Notes: generated from the letters alone by a model not told the origin. Positions 22,690-35,202 are shown, numbered from the stretch's first letter. The stretch is 64,000 bases of DNA from Lithobates sylvaticus (GCA_028564925.1 CM053032.1:122779490-122843489), one strand, 5' to 3'. Made by a program: numbers and translations.

Positions 22690-24160
22690 ATGAGTGCCCG
22701 GGGGAGGGAGGGAGAGAGAGAGACAAAGAAAGAGAGAGAGAGAGAGAAAAGGAAACCCCCCCCCCCCTAAACTAAACTTCCCAGCACCTACCTATGGGTA
22801 CTTTAGTTTCCCGTAGGTGATGGATATGGGGGGTGACTAGCAAATGCCTGAGTGGGCCAAGCACAGACCTCTATCCCTCCATCCCTTCCCAGTGCGATTT
22901 AAACCCTCCTGGCTAGGCTCCTCAACCTTTCTCCCTTCTTATCCCTCTCTCCTCTCTCCCTTCCCTTCCTCCTCTCTTCTTTTTCACATTATTTCACATT
23001 CCTCTCGTCCACATCCCATCCCCTTCCCTCCTCCTCTCCTTAGTCCCCCTCCCCTTCCCTTCCCCTCCTCAAACCATTTCAAGCCTCTATTTACATGCAT
23101 ATTAACTTCCACACAAAAATATAGAGGGTACATTTAAGACATAGAACAGAGAGGTATGGGGAAGAGAGAAAAAAAAAAAAGGGGATAAGGGGTAGACAAA
23201 GAGATAAACCATCTTAGTACGGAGGTGGGTGGCAATAACTACCCTTCGACTTACTGAGTTACATTATTACGTATATTCTTTACATTATCATCTATATAAA
23301 TCCCTCTTATTCAGTCCCCACCCTCCTCCACCCTGATTTTATTATTATTGTTATTCTTAGGGGCAGTGTCCAGAGAAACAGTTCTTACCTCACACCCTAG
23401 TGTATATATTTTCCATGTACTCCCCCCTTCACCTGGTGCTCATTATTTATTTCTTAAATCTCAGTGTTTAAAATTATTTCTATATTTGTTAATTTATTTA
23501 AATCTTATTTAACCCCACTTTCTTCCCGTCTCCCCCGCCCCACCTCCCTCCCTTCCCTATTTTCCCTCCCATTCTACCATTCTAAATTTCCCATTTTATT
23601 GTGAACTATTTATGTTTTCTATTCAGTTTTAGCCCTCTAACCCCCCCCCCCCCCCCATCTACTCAATCCCTTCCTCTTTCAATGCATTGTGTACTCTTGT
23701 GTCACCTTCTATTTCTGTGTTACCGTGTCTTCCCTCCCCCCCCACCAACCTCTTATCTATCCTCCCCCGCTCCCCCCTTGTCTGCGTCTCCAGGACCCTG
23801 CCCCCAGAAGTAACTGGCCATGAAGCCTATCCCCATATCCCCTTAATCTATTCGTTATAAGGGACGCCCCTTTTCTAAACCATTTCAATTAAGTATAAGT
23901 CCTTATAAGGGAAAAAAAAAAAAAGGAGGGAGAGGAGGGCAGTTTTTGCATAGGAGGGGGGGGGGGGGTGGGATGGGATCCCTTAGCCAAACCATTATTG
24001 TGAAAACAAGACAAAAACTACTACTGTGCATCCCCCTAAGGGGTCAGAATCTCCCAGAATCAAAGACTCCCCAAAAGTCAAAGTCCCACAGATCACCCCA
24101 CTCAGCACTGTGCCCGCAACTGTGCCTGCGACTGTTTAAAGCTTGAAGCCTCTCTAACGG
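22690..24160. other. C/T-rich non-coding region, possible L1 5' region
   Basis: Strongly pyrimidine-rich on the plus strand (purine-rich on the L1 strand), with poly-C runs near 22756, 23640 and 23735 and a G run at 23956. I find no credible protein. It lies between the ORF2 start of L1 copy 2 and a block (24160-24283) shared with the next L1, so it may hold a decayed ORF1 or 5' UTR. Confidence 0.4.
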
Positions 24161-24283
24161 TCCTTAATAGTAATATAATAGGCGCCAGGCGCAGAAGTAG
24201 ACAGCATGCGCGGTTTGATGCAGCTCCCTCCAGGGGACAGGGTTATGATGCGCAACGCATTAACTGCCATAGTTCTTTTTTAT
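24160..24283. repeat. Shared 5'-type block X, left copy
   Basis: CGGTCCTTAA...GTAGACAGCATGCGC...GGCTCCCTCCAGG-like sequence ending ATAGTTCTTTTTTAT. It matches 28957-29236 on the other side of L1 copy 3, where it is expanded by an 18-bp repeat. Here the 3' poly(T) of L1 copy 3 follows it directly. Confidence 0.8.
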
Positions 24284-24284
24284 A

Positions 24285-27200
24285 GTTTTTTTTTTTTTTT
24301 TTTTTCACAATAAGATTTTATTGAAGTTCGTATACAATACAGAAATGAAAGTGTACAAAAGTCCTTCAATTGCAAAATAGTTAACAGTGAGTAATAGTAA
24401 GAACAAAGAATATAACAGTACCAACATTGGAACTAAAGTAACGTGGACCAGAAATTTACTAACATTGCTTTGGTTCGGACAATGGCTACCTATGGGATGA
24501 TTAGGTACAAATATGAAGAAGATTGACAAAAAGAACAATGAAGATAAGTCGGTGTAGCCAGGGATTAGGAAAGGCAGGGGGTAGCTGGCAGAAGTAGAGG
24601 TGTTGAGTCGGGGGGAAGGGCGTTGCGGGGATTTATGTAAAAAACCTAACCGTGATGCGGTGTCACCACAACCATGCACCCCTGTGGGGAACTAGCTGTG
24701 CACGGGTGAGGGGACAGAAGGAAGTTGAGTGGTATGCATCGTATCTACGGTATGTCAATGAGGTGTGTCAGAGGAGCCCTTGTGAGAGTTACATCGACTC
24801 AGGTCTGGGGTATTGTTGACAGTACTGGGGTTGGGTAGGATGGCGGCATACCCCTAGGGTGGCAGGTAGAGCGCGTCGAAGCGTAAAATATCTGGCATGG
24901 TATGGTAGAATATTGATGCAGAGGTGGACAGAGTTCTATACCTTAAGCGGGGGATTGAGGGGGGTGAGACAGTTACATGATCTATCAGTGTAGCGAGATA
25001 CCTTTCAGAGGTGACTGTTCAAGTGACTCCAGTGGATTGAGAGGTACCAATTCCTATGGGGTTCCTGAAATGCGACCAACAGGCCCATGTAGTGTGGTAT
25101 TTGTTTGGGATTTCCTTGGCCTGGTGTATGAGTTTTTCCATTTCTGCGACCCTGTCTACTCTATCAATCCATTCTGTGACGGTGAGAATTGTAGTAGTTT
25201 GCCAGTGAGTTGGAATACACATAGTAGCGTAGTGGTGAAGTAAGTATTGGCCTGGGGAGAAGTCCGGGGAATAAGTTGTAATGTCAGTAATTAATTGGTG
25301 TATGGCTGTCCAAAAGGGCTGTATCAGGGGGCAATCCCACCATATATGGAGCATCGAGCCAGTGGCATTGTTACATCTCCAGCATATAGAGGGAACACCT
25401 GGAAAGCATTTATGTAGTATGTCTGGGGTCCTGTACCATTTTGAATATAATTTGTATCTATTCTCCTGTGCGGAAACGTTCACGGATCCCTTATGCATGT
25501 GTTCAAAGATATTGCCCCAGTCACGTTCGGAGATATCTAAGGCTAGTTCGGATTCCCATTGGTGTTGTTGGATTCTGTTTGGGTTTTCTTTAGAAAAGAG
25601 AAGTTTGTACACTTCTGACACAAGGTGTGTTTGGGGTTCCGATCTATTACATATATCTTCGAAGGGGGTGAGTTTCCTGCACCAGCGGGCAAGTGGTTGT
25701 GTGTGATGGATGAAGTGCCTGATCTGGAAATAATTAAAGAGGGGTATATGAAGTTCCGGAAGAATTTGTGGGAAGTCTGAGTGTGGGCGGAGAGACCCAT
25801 TGTGGAAGAGCTGTTGGGCTCTGAGTGGTACGGTCGAGAGGGGTGTTAGTTGGTTATAAGTGTATAAGCCTGGTGGAAAGTCTGGGTTCTGGTTCAGGGG
25901 GGTCATGGGTCCAGGAGGGGGGGCCATATCTAGCAATCTGCCAACCTGGTGAAAGATCTGCATAGTGGGGCCGATTAGTGGGTGTGCTGAGTAAGTAGTA
26001 GGAATGAGTCTACGGGGGATCCAGGGTAGGTGAGAGGTCGGCATTGGGCCGTATGCACTTTCAAGGCGTACCCATGCTTTAGTATGCGCGTGTACATGCC
26101 AGTCCACTATTCTGGTGAGGTGGCAAGCCCAGTGGTATTTTCGGATATCCGGGAGGCCTATCCCGCCCGAAGTTTTCGGAGTGGTTAATCTATTCCAGCT
26201 CAGTCTAGGGGTATTGGAAGACCAGAGGAAGGTCCTGCACATTTTCTAATAGGAAGCGAAGAAGGAGGGTGGGAGTTTTATGGGGATAGCTTGCATAAGA
26301 TATAGCAATCTGGGGAAGACATTCATCTTTAGGATTGAGGCTCTACCGAACCAGGAGAAGTGACCAGTGTGCCAGCCTTGCAGATCTCCTTGGAGTTTCT
26401 GCAACGTTGGTAGGAAGTTAGGGAAGTAAAGGTCTGATAGCTTGGTGGGGAGTTTAATATCTAGGTACGTTAGAGCACGTAATTCCCAATTGAAGGGGAA
26501 ATTATGTTTGCATTGGGATACTAAGGTATTTGGAAAGGTGACATTAAGGGCTTTCGACTTTTCAAAATTTATTTGAAAGTTTTAGATATTTTTAAATAAT
26601 GTAAAGTCTTTAAGGAGGTTGGGTATAGTGGTGACCGGGTCAGAGAGGAATAACAGGATGTCATCTGCATAAGCAGCCAATTTGTAATGTTCATCGTGGA
26701 TGAAGATTCCCTTTACGTCCGGATTGGCCCTTAACCTGCGAAGGAGTGGTTCCAGGGTGAGGACGAAGATGAGGGGAGAGAGTGGGCAGCCCTGACGGGT
26801 ACCATTGGTGATGGAGAAGGCGTTCGACAGTTGGCCATTGACTCTAATTCTAGCAGTGGGAGTGGAGTATAGTGCAAGGATCATGCTAAGCAAGTGTGGA
26901 GGAAATCCCAATGCTTGCAGTGTAGTAGTCATGTAGTCCCATGCCACCCTGTCGAACGCCTTCTCAGCGTCTAAAGAAAGAAGGAAACCCGGGGAAGAGG
27001 TTGTCGTTAACCAGTGATGTATGTTGATGGCTTTCAGGGTATTATCTCTGGCTTCCCTGCCAGGGATGAAACCGACTTGGTCCGCCGAGATTAGAGTGGG
27101 AAGAAGGGGGAGTATACGATTGGCTATGATTTTGGCATAAAGTTTCACATCTACATTAAGAAGTGAGATGGGGCGGTAATTAGAAACCATTGTAGCGTCT

Positions 27201-28789
27201 TTGCCAGGTTTGGGGATGAGTGATATGTGCCTCTAAGATTTCCGTGGTAGCTTGTGGGGAGGTCGTGAGATCATTAAATGCGGATACGAAGTGGGGGATA
27301 AGAGTAGCTGAAAAAGATTTGTAGTATGTGGCCGTGAGACCGTCGGGGCCCGGGCTTTTACCCGTCTTTAGTTGTTTTAGAGCCGTTAATGCTTCTGTCG
27401 TGGAGATGGGCAGGTCTAAGTCAGATTTTATTTCTTCCGCGAGAGGAGGAGGGCCGTATTGGGATAGGAAGTCGGTTATGGCTTTAGTCCGGTCAAGAGT
27501 AGGGTTATTGGATGTCTGATTGGGGAGGTTGTATAACTTCAAAAAGTATTGGACAAATTGGTTGGATATTTCTTCTGTAGTGACCAGGGCTTTACCAGCA
27601 GGGGTTTTAATGGTGTGGACGGTATGGGCTGCCTTTTTAAGTTGAAGTGCTCTCGCTAGTAATTTGCCCGTCTTGTTGCCAAATTCATAAAAGATTTTCT
27701 GACTAAGTGCATATTTTCGTTTCAGTGTTTTTTGTAGTTCTGTTAGGAGATCTTCCCTTGCTTGCAAAAGATCGGTATAGCATTTGGCGGCTAAAGAGAG
27801 CTTGTGTGCTCGTTCGAGAGTGTGTATTCGTGCGGACAGGTCATCTATACGTGTTTTCCTAAGCTTGTTTCTTCTGGCAGCTAGTGAAAGGAGTTCACCC
27901 CTCACAACGCATTTGTGTGCAGCCCAAACAGTCGTGGGTGAGGTGTCTTCCGACACGTTCTCGTCAAAGTAGTGGGAGAGTACTTTGGTTATGGCTGTCG
28001 AGTTAGCCAGGTCCATCAAAAGGGAGTCATCTAGACGCCAGATTGTTGTCTTGGGGCGGGTTGATGGGAGTGTCAAGGTCATGGTTATTGGATGGTGATC
28101 GGAGAGCAACATCGGTTCAATTGTTGCTGCAGTGAGGGAGGTTAGGTCATTTTGGGAGAGGAAAAAGTGGTCGATCCTGGAATATTTTTTGTGTGGTGGG
28201 GAGAAAAAAGTGAAGTCTTTAACGTTAGGGTTTAAGGTACGCCAGGTGTCGTGAAGGGTTAGATTGCTCAATTGGGTCTTGATAGCATGAAGTGCTATGT
28301 ATGGTATACTGGACGAGCCATTAGGAGGTATCTAAGGAGGGGGTCAGGGGGACATTGAAGTCTCCACCTAAGATCAAGATCCCAGATTTGAATGTGGTCA
28401 GTTGATGTAGGGTTTTACGAAAAAATGATACCTGTTGGGAATTAGGGGCATATATGTTTGCAATTGTTATTGGCCTATTTAAGTACGAACCTTTAAGGAA
28501 GAGGAATCTACCTTGATCGTCAATCTGTGTTGCGGCAATTTGTATAGGGCAATTTTTGGAGATTAGGATTGACACCCCTTTAGATTTAGCGGTATTGTTT
28601 GTGGCATGATAGGCTATTGGGAAGTTGTGATTGTGGAGTTTGGGTAAGGTATGTGTTCTAAAGTGGGTCTCTTGAATCAGGGCTATGTGTGTTTTGTGTT
28701 TATGTAAGGCGTACAGTAGTTGCGATCTTTTCTCAGGGGTGTTGAATAGTTTTTTTACAGTCTGTGCAGACTCCACGGTCACCATACAC
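24285..28789 (-). mobile_element. L1 retrotransposon (copy 3), minus strand, ORF2 nearly complete
   Basis: The 3' end is marked by poly(T) at about 24287-24304, followed by the reverse of AATAAA-type sequence near 24315. Coding sequence runs right to left to 28785. The 5' end is followed by a 142-bp hAT-type miniature element and then block X'. Confidence 0.85.
25019..28785 (-). pseudogene. L1 ORF2 of copy 3, decayed but with long open segments
   Basis: The endonuclease N-terminus lies at 28785-28321: FNTPEKRSQLLYALHKHK, IALIQETHF, KSKGVSILISK, ITIANIYAPNS, ILGGDFNVPL. The second segment, 28271-27180, covers YSRIDHFFLS, LSDHHPITM and GKSPGPDGLTA. The RT segment, 27190-26582, has YRPISLLNVDVKLYAKIIA, FIPGREARDNT, LSLDAEKAFDRVAWDY, NGTRQGCPLSPLIFVL and AAYADDILLF. 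The C-terminal segment, 26242-25019, is a 407-codon open stretch with CWRC...GSMLHIWWDC. Frame breaks lie near 27190, 28290 and between 26242 and 26582. The protein otherwise has all expected ORF2 parts. Confidence 0.9.
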
Positions 28790-28931
28790 CAGGGGTCTCA
28801 AACTGGTGGCCCTCCAGCTGTTGCAAAACTACAAGTCCCAGCATGCCTCTGCCTGTGGGAATCATGCTTGTAACTGCCTTGCAATGCCTCATGGGACTTG
28901 TAGTTTTGCAACAGTCAGTTTGAGACCCCTG
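28790..28931. mobile_element. 142-bp hAT-type miniature element
   Basis: CCATACAC is duplicated at 28782-28789 and 28932-28939. Ends read CAGGGGTCTCAAACT from both sides, with an inner inverted repeat around AAAACTACAAGTCCCA. It sits in the 5' flank of L1 copy 3. Confidence 0.95.
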
Positions 28932-28956
28932 CCATACACCATGCATCTGGTCTGCG

Positions 28957-29236
28957 CGGTCCTTAACTTTCAGGCAGTACCTTGCTGCTTATTATACCAG
29001 GCGCGGCAGTAGACAGTATGCGTAGACAGTATGCGCAGTTTAGACAATATGCGCAGTTTAGACAGTATGCGCAATTTAGACAGTGTGCGCAATTTAGAAG
29101 GTATGTGCAGTTTAAACAGTATGCGCAGTTTAGACAGTATGCGCAGTTTAGACAGTATGTGCAGTTTAATGCGGCTCCCTCCAGGGAGCAAGATTATGAT
29201 GTACCACGCATTACTGTCATCGTTCTTATTTATGTT
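28957..29236. repeat. Block X' with 18-bp tandem repeat
   Basis: Homologous to 24160-24283. It contains about eight units close to CAGTATGCGCAGTTTAGA (29010-29165). Followed by poly(T) and then a block (29253-29318) resembling 28755-28960, giving the order Y-X'-T-Y'. Confidence 0.8.
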
Positions 29237-29319
29237 TTTTTTTTTTTTTTGCAGTCTGTACAGTCTCTATACAGTCCCAATAGACACCATACACCGTACA
29301 TCTGTGTTGGTCTGCTCAC

Positions 29320-29960
29320 CGCTCTCCCCCTCCCCTCCTTCAAGCTCCTTCACGCTCACCTTGTTGGCTGATAGCAAGTCGCTTCACTCCGAGTCCGTGT
29401 CCACAGTGCATTATAGGCTTCGTGCTAGGCTTCGTGCTACGCCGCTCCTCTCCTTTCCGTTCCGCTCTGCTCCCCTCCCCCTCACAGCTCCTCTTCCACT
29501 CGGCGTTCTAAACTCTCCGACGGAAAGCAGGTTAAGGGACTGGTTGAGGGGCTCCAGTGAGCGCATCCGTCTGTGTACCGCAGACACAGCAAACACCCCA
29601 GTCCGTGCAGTCCGTGCTTCCTCCGTCCACGCGATCCACAGCTCCGGCCCCGGCACGGCAACGACTAACCCCGGCGGGTCGTCAGTCCCCCCCCGATATA
29701 CAAAAGTAAGTATATGGGGATTTTATCTGCTGGATGCTGGATTTTGTCTGCTGGTTCTGCTGGTTCTGCTGGTACGCTGATTCGCAAGTTTTGCTAGTTT
29801 CTGCTGGTTTTCTGCTGGTTTTCAGGAATTTTTTAGCATTTTAGCTGGGACGCTGGTGGGTGAGGTCCGTGCTCAGTCAGCGTGTCTCTCTACTCCGCCA
29901 TTGTCTAGCCCCGCCCCCTATAGCCCCGCCCCTTACTATGCAAGCTCCAAAAAACGCTTT
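29320..29960 (+). other. CpG-rich block with a splice-donor-like end
   Basis: A CpG-rich stretch (29380-29700) without a convincing protein. It ends in AAAAGTAAGTATATGG (donor GT at 29706) and is followed by GCTGGTTCTGCTGGT repeats (29750-29830). It could be an untranslated first exon of a repeat or an L1 5' region. No host gene could be tied to it. Confidence 0.35.
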
Positions 29961-29964
29961 CTCT

Positions 29965-30750
29965 TTTTTCTATCGCTCGCTCTTTTCTCTTTCTGTCGCT
30001 CGCTCTTCTCTCTTTCTCTTGCTCGTTCTTCTTCATTTCTCTTTCTTTCTCTCGCTCTTCTCTCTTTCTTTTTTTTTCTATCGTTTGCTCTTTACTCTTT
30101 TTTTCTGTCGCTCGCTCTTCTCTCTTTCTCTCGCTCGCTCTTCTCTCTTTATCTTTCTTTCTCTCGCTCGCTCTTCTCTCTTTCTATTTTTTTCTATCAC
30201 TCACTATTTTCTCTTACTTTCTTTCTCTCGCTCGCTCTTCTCTGTTTCTTTCTCTCTCTTCACTCTATCCCTCGCTCTTCTCTATTTTTCTTTCTTTCTC
30301 TCGCTCTTCTCTCGCTCGCTCTTCTCTCTTTACATTTCTTTCGCTCGCTCTTCTCTCTTTCTTTCTCTCTCTCGCTCGCTCTATTTCTCTTTCTTTCTCT
30401 CGCTTGCTATTCTCTCTTTCTCTGTCTTCTCTCTTTCTGTCTTCTCTAGCTCACTCTAATTTTTTATGTTTGTATATTTTTCAAGCTCTCTCACACTCAC
30501 TCGCTCTCTTTTCTTTTTCACTTCATATATCTTGCTTGCTTTTATCTCTCTTTCTTTATCTAGCTATCTCTTTGCTCGCTAATCTATCGCTCGCTATTCT
30601 TTCTCTCTTTATTTCTCTAGCTGGCTCTTCTCTCTCGCTTTATTTCGCTCATTCTTCTATCGCTTGTTCTTCTCTCTTTCTATTTATTTCTCTCGCTCGC
30701 TTTTCTGTCGCTCGCTCTTCTGTTTTTCTCATTCTCTCTCTCTCGACAAA
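29965..30750. repeat. Pyrimidine satellite with CTCGCTCGCTCTT core (copy 2)
   Basis: Same irregular TCTTTCTCTCGCTCGCTCTT units as at 17700-18165, here about 790 bases long. The many open frames across it are artefacts of composition. Confidence 0.9.
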
Positions 30751-30891
30751 TGTTTTTTAATTATTATAAACCATGATTATTTTCAAAAACAAATGTATTT
30801 TCTTTACAATGTTTTATTTTTTTAATATGTTATGTATTTTATGTTCTTTCTCTCATTGTAAACCATATTTTTTTTTTTTAGAAATGTAACC

Positions 30892-31822
30892 ACTTCAATA
30901 CCGCCCATTGTCATATGATATGTCACATCTCCCATCCTAGGCTGGCATCATATGACATCCTGGGCTTTCTGGCCGTCAAGGGGGCAGGCGCGCTCCGGCA
31001 CCACCGCCGCGTCACTCGTGACACGATGCGCGTGCCCGGCGGCCACAATGTCCGCCGGGCACCTACGCTTGCCCGTTAACCGAGCAGGACCGTGGATCTG
31101 TAAACACACAGATCCACATCCTGTCAGAGGAAAGGAACTCCCCTTGTGAGTCCTACAGTTAGAATCACTCCCTAGGACACACAGTTAACCCTTTAACCCT
31201 TTGATCACCCCCTGTTAACCCCTTCCCTGCCAGTGACATTTATACAGTAATCAATGCATTTTTATAGCATGGATCGCTGTATAAATGCCAATGGTCCCAA
31301 AATGGTGTCAAAAGTGTCCGATGTGTCCGCCGCAATATCGCAGTCACGATAAAAATCGCAGATACCCGCCATTACTAGTAATAAAAAAAAAAAAATAATA
31401 AAAATGCCATAAAACTATCACCTATTTTGTAAACGCTATAACTCTTGCGCAAACCAATAAATATACGCTTATTGCAATTTTTTTTACCAAAAATTTGTAG
31501 AAGAATACATAAACTGAGGAAAAATTTAAATTAAAAAAAAATAATTTGTGATATTTATAATAGCAAAAAGTAAAAAATATTGTGTTTTTTTTTCAAACTT
31601 ATCGCTCTTCTTTTGTTTATAGCGCAAAAAAATAAAAAAGGCAGAGGTGATCCAATACCACCAAAAGAAAGCTCTATTTGTGGGGAAAAAATGCTAACAT
31701 TTTAATTTGGGTACAGAGCATGACCGCGCAATTGTCATTTAAAGTGCGTCAGCGCTGAAAACTGAAAATTGGCTTGGGCAGGAAGGGGGTGAAAATGCCC
31801 TGTATTGAATTGGTTAAAATAT
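30892..31822. mobile_element. TTAA-target element A
   Basis: Begins TAACCACTTCAATACCGCCC and ends CCTGTATTGAATTGGTTAAA, giving imperfect terminal repeats. The internal block with CTCTATTTGTGGGG and CCGCGCAATTGTCA is shared with elements at 43948-49025 and 51929-52875. The left TTAA has decayed to GTAA. No transposase inside. Confidence 0.8.
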
Positions 31823-32265
31823 ATAAATTTTGTTTATGTTTTCTTATATTTTAAAATAATAATTTTCTCCATTGTATTTTGTCAACTTTATTTTAAATTT
31901 AATAAAATATAATGTTTTAATTTTACAAATTTTGTCTTTGTTTGTCTTTTTATATGTCTATTTATGTTTATATTTTAATTTCAAAGTATAGACAATTTTT
32001 TAGTTGTTGTTGCTGTTACATCATGGTGTCATTATAAAATATAAAGTGTTTTATTAGAATACCAAAAAATTAAGATTTTTTATAACATCTTTAAATGCAT
32101 CACAAATATAATTGCATACATATACACATAAATTTTTCCTTTGAAATATAATTTTTTTTTGGAAAATGTTTTGAACAAATCATCATTTTTCTAAATAAAC
32201 ATTTAAAAATAAAAAATAAATAATATAATAAACACATTTTTTTAATAACATAAATCAACTCTGTA
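31823..32265. other. AT-rich stretch, nothing recognised
   Basis: More than 80 percent A+T by eye with no motif I can name. It may be the 5' part of the transposon that holds the next gene. Confidence 0.5.
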
Positions 32266-33830
32266 ATGTTAATTTCTCATTTAACAGCGATTGAAATTAT
32301 TATTATATTTATTATAATTTCTACATCAAAAGGTAATAAAATTGTGTTCATGATGTCTGCCAGTTCAACAGCAGCTTCAATTCCAAACATAGGCTGCAAC
32401 TGTGACTGTCATAAAAAAATAGGAAAAAAAACTGTGACAAACATTAATGTTGGTACTCAAACAGGCCTGTTTGATTTTCCATCTGTTGAGTCCGAAGAAA
32501 CCTACTGTAAACTAGCGGACAAACGATTTGTAAATTTAGGTCCTTCATATTTTGATAATGAATTAATGAGACCACTTCTGGCCTTTAACACCAAACATTC
32601 ATTCCAAAATTAGAAATATCAGATCTTCACAAATTGCTGAGATTTCTAATACTGAAGAGGTTGAGCCATTGCTCCCACTTTCACCTCCAGTATGTGATTT
32701 TCCATCACAACCTGGAAATAAAGATAAGACAATCATTGTAAAAAAAAGAAAACTGGCATATTATTAAGACCCGAGTTGTCACGAATCAATTACACCTTAA
32801 GTGAAAGTGTAAATGAGATACAAACTGGCGAAATAATTATTTATTTTTATCGTATTTAAAAGCAGTTTAGATACATTGCTTTTCCCGATCAGACATTTAT
32901 TTACAAAATAAAAATAAATGAAAAGAAAATTATAGGTACAATGCTGTCAGTGTATTCTACCTGTAATGCACTGCATCGCATCAAACTTTGGGAAAGCCAG
33001 CCGAAAATAAAAAATTACGCAGCAGGGAATTGTTGGTGCTATATGTTTGTCATGTGGAAGCTTTGAAAAGGTAAAAGAAATGTTCGATATATGCAGAATT
33101 TTGATGTTTGGGAAAATTTGTAAAAAGGTAAAAGATAAATTGACAGGAACTCCATTATTCCTCATAGGGGACGGGCAATGTAACAGCTCTGGGTTTTGAG
33201 TGAAGTAAACAACTTTTATGGATATATATTCCAAAAAAAATGTGGATTTTGAATTGGTCCAGGTGTCCCAAACAACATCCTCTGTTGCCATGGAAAAATT
33301 GGGCTTTACCAAAACTCTAGACAGAATAATGGAAAATGTATTTGATGTTCAATTTGTAGGCACTGATAGACACACGGGAATTCGTAAACTATTGACTACA
33401 TCTAAATATGAAAAAAATAATGATCAATTCGATATTTGGCATTATGTTAAAAATTTATGCAAATCTCCAAAAAAAAAAGCTTTTCGTCCAATTATACCGT
33501 GGATTGGACCCACACTGAACCATTTCTATTGGTGTAGCAGAAATTGTGATGGAAAAGAAGAGGTTTTAAAAAAACCTTTGGGAATCTCTGCTACATCATG
33601 TAGTGAATGAACATACGTGGAAAGTTGGAGAAATACAACATCATTGCTTACATGATAAACTCAGTATTCAATTTCCAAAAGTTCCATGGCTTATAAAAAA
33701 CACACCTGCATTCGATAGAAATAGAAAAAGATTTGAAGCATCTTACTCTTTTTTGCCAAATTTTTAGCATTGAAACGTACCACAGCATGATGCCCCTTAT
33801 CTGCATAGACAGTTTTTGGTAAGGGTGAAT
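32266..33830 (+). pseudogene. Kolobok-like transposase remnant
   Basis: The N-terminal part (32266-32613) has a short Cys/His cluster (CNCDCHKK) and a VGTQTGL motif. The conserved core at 33218-33600 shows MDIYSKKNVDFELVQ, SSVAMEKLGF, VGTDRHTGIRKL, FDIWHYVKNL and NHFYWCSRNCDG. After a frame shift near 33560 it continues as ESLLHHVVNEHTW and PKVPWLIKNTPAF, then after another near 33735 as DLKHLTLFC and ETYHSMM (to about 33800). I recall this order from a vertebrate DDE transposase family that I believe is Kolobok. The catalytic candidates are the TDRH Asp and a later acidic residue. Multiple stops and shifts; dead. The superfamily name is less certain than transposase identity. Confidence 0.65.
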
Positions 33831-34470
33831 TAACCCTTTAAAGCTTAAGACTAGGTTTCTTGTCACACTTGCCGACCGCCTAACTAAGTAGGAAGGCCAG
33901 TATGGTGGCCTGAATTTATGGTAGGAGCCCGGGGGGTATTTAACCACCCCGCTTGCCTGTGGTTTTTGTCGGTTTCCTGTGCGCGATACGTTACGTCACT
34001 ATTTGAAACCCAGCATCCGTGAGTTTCCGCGTTCAAAGTTATTCAAGGCTCTCATTCCCGTTTCGTACAAACGTGTCTGGCTCGGCGGTTGCAGGTAGGG
34101 TTTCGGTTGACCTTTTCATTTCACGCATTTGTTAGATATCTTGTCACTAAAAACTCGATATGAAACTTACGAGTCATTCGTAAAAACCCTACACATAGCC
34201 GTAACGTTTGCCACTCACTCGTACCGTTATTATACCAAACATTTCTGTATTTTACGTACCTCACTCCAACGCGAAGACACAGCTTCGTTCAGGCGTGTTT
34301 CACTGTTTATCTCTGTTCCGTGCTCCATAGACAAATCGTTGTCAGTCGCAATTACGGCACACGGATCCATGCCATATCAAGGCAAACCATTTCAAAACAT
34401 TTCAAATCATTTCAATCATTTCATTCATTTCGCTGCCACGTACCGCACTCCGATTCAAATCCAGTTGCAT
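33681..34470 (+). repeat. Direct repeat P1 (transposase 3' end plus flank)
   Basis: A 790-bp block starting GTTCCATGGCTTATAAAAAA, including the last transposase codons. It recurs nearly unchanged at 35203-35975. Confidence 0.9.
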
Positions 34471-35145
34471 CCATGTTGTGCCGATTCCTCCCGGTGTGCC
34501 CCAGTTGTTTGCGGCCTCATTTCAGTACATGCTCCAGAGTCGGGTTTGTTGTCAGTCGCAGGTTGCGGCTCACCGATTCATGTCTCTGTTATGGTATAGC
34601 ATTTCACTGTCACGTATCACGTATCATGTTTCCGATACGAATCCAGTCGCATCCACAATGCACCAATTAGTTCCGGCGTGCCCCAGTTTTTTCCGGCCTC
34701 ATTTCAGTACATGCTCCAGAATCCAGTTTGTTGTCAGTCGCAGCAGTGGCAAGACTGATTCGTGCCTCTGGCAATCAATTTTCATTTCACTGTCACGTAC
34801 TGCACTCAAATTCGAATCCAGTTGCACCGTAATGCACCGATTCGTTCCGGTATGCCCCAGTTGTTTTTGTCCTCATTTCAGTACATGCTCCAGAGTCCTT
34901 TAGTTTTCAGTCGCAGTTGTGACGCAACCGATTTGTGCCTCTGTCATGGCAGAAAATTTCCATTAATTTCACTGTCACAAATCATGCCCCGATTCGAATC
35001 CAGTCGCATCCGAGATGCACCGATTCCTTCCGGTGTGCCCCAGTTGTTTGGCCTCATTCAGTACATGCTTCAGAGTCCGGTCCGATGTTGACTCGTCGCT
35101 CTCTCTGGCTGGAATGGCAGAGACACGCTGTGATGTGACTTATAT
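34471..35145. repeat. About 180-bp tandem repeat, four units, with TATA box at its end
   Basis: Units start near 34478, 34664, 34843 and 35019 and share TGCCCCAGTT, CTCATTTCAGTACATGCT, TTGTCAGTCGCAG and TTCACTGTCACGTA. The last unit leads into GACTTATATAGGGACAAGGG. Inverted copies lie at 35980-36470 and direct ones at 36470-36720. Confidence 0.85.
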
Positions 35146-35202
35146 AGGGACAAGGGGCGGGTCACATGCTCATGCCACATGGTGACCCCGCCCCCGTTCC
35201 AT

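Noticed and set aside
29856-30459. Two overlapping open frames of nearly 200 codons
   Set aside because: Same satellite artefact as at 17.7 kb.
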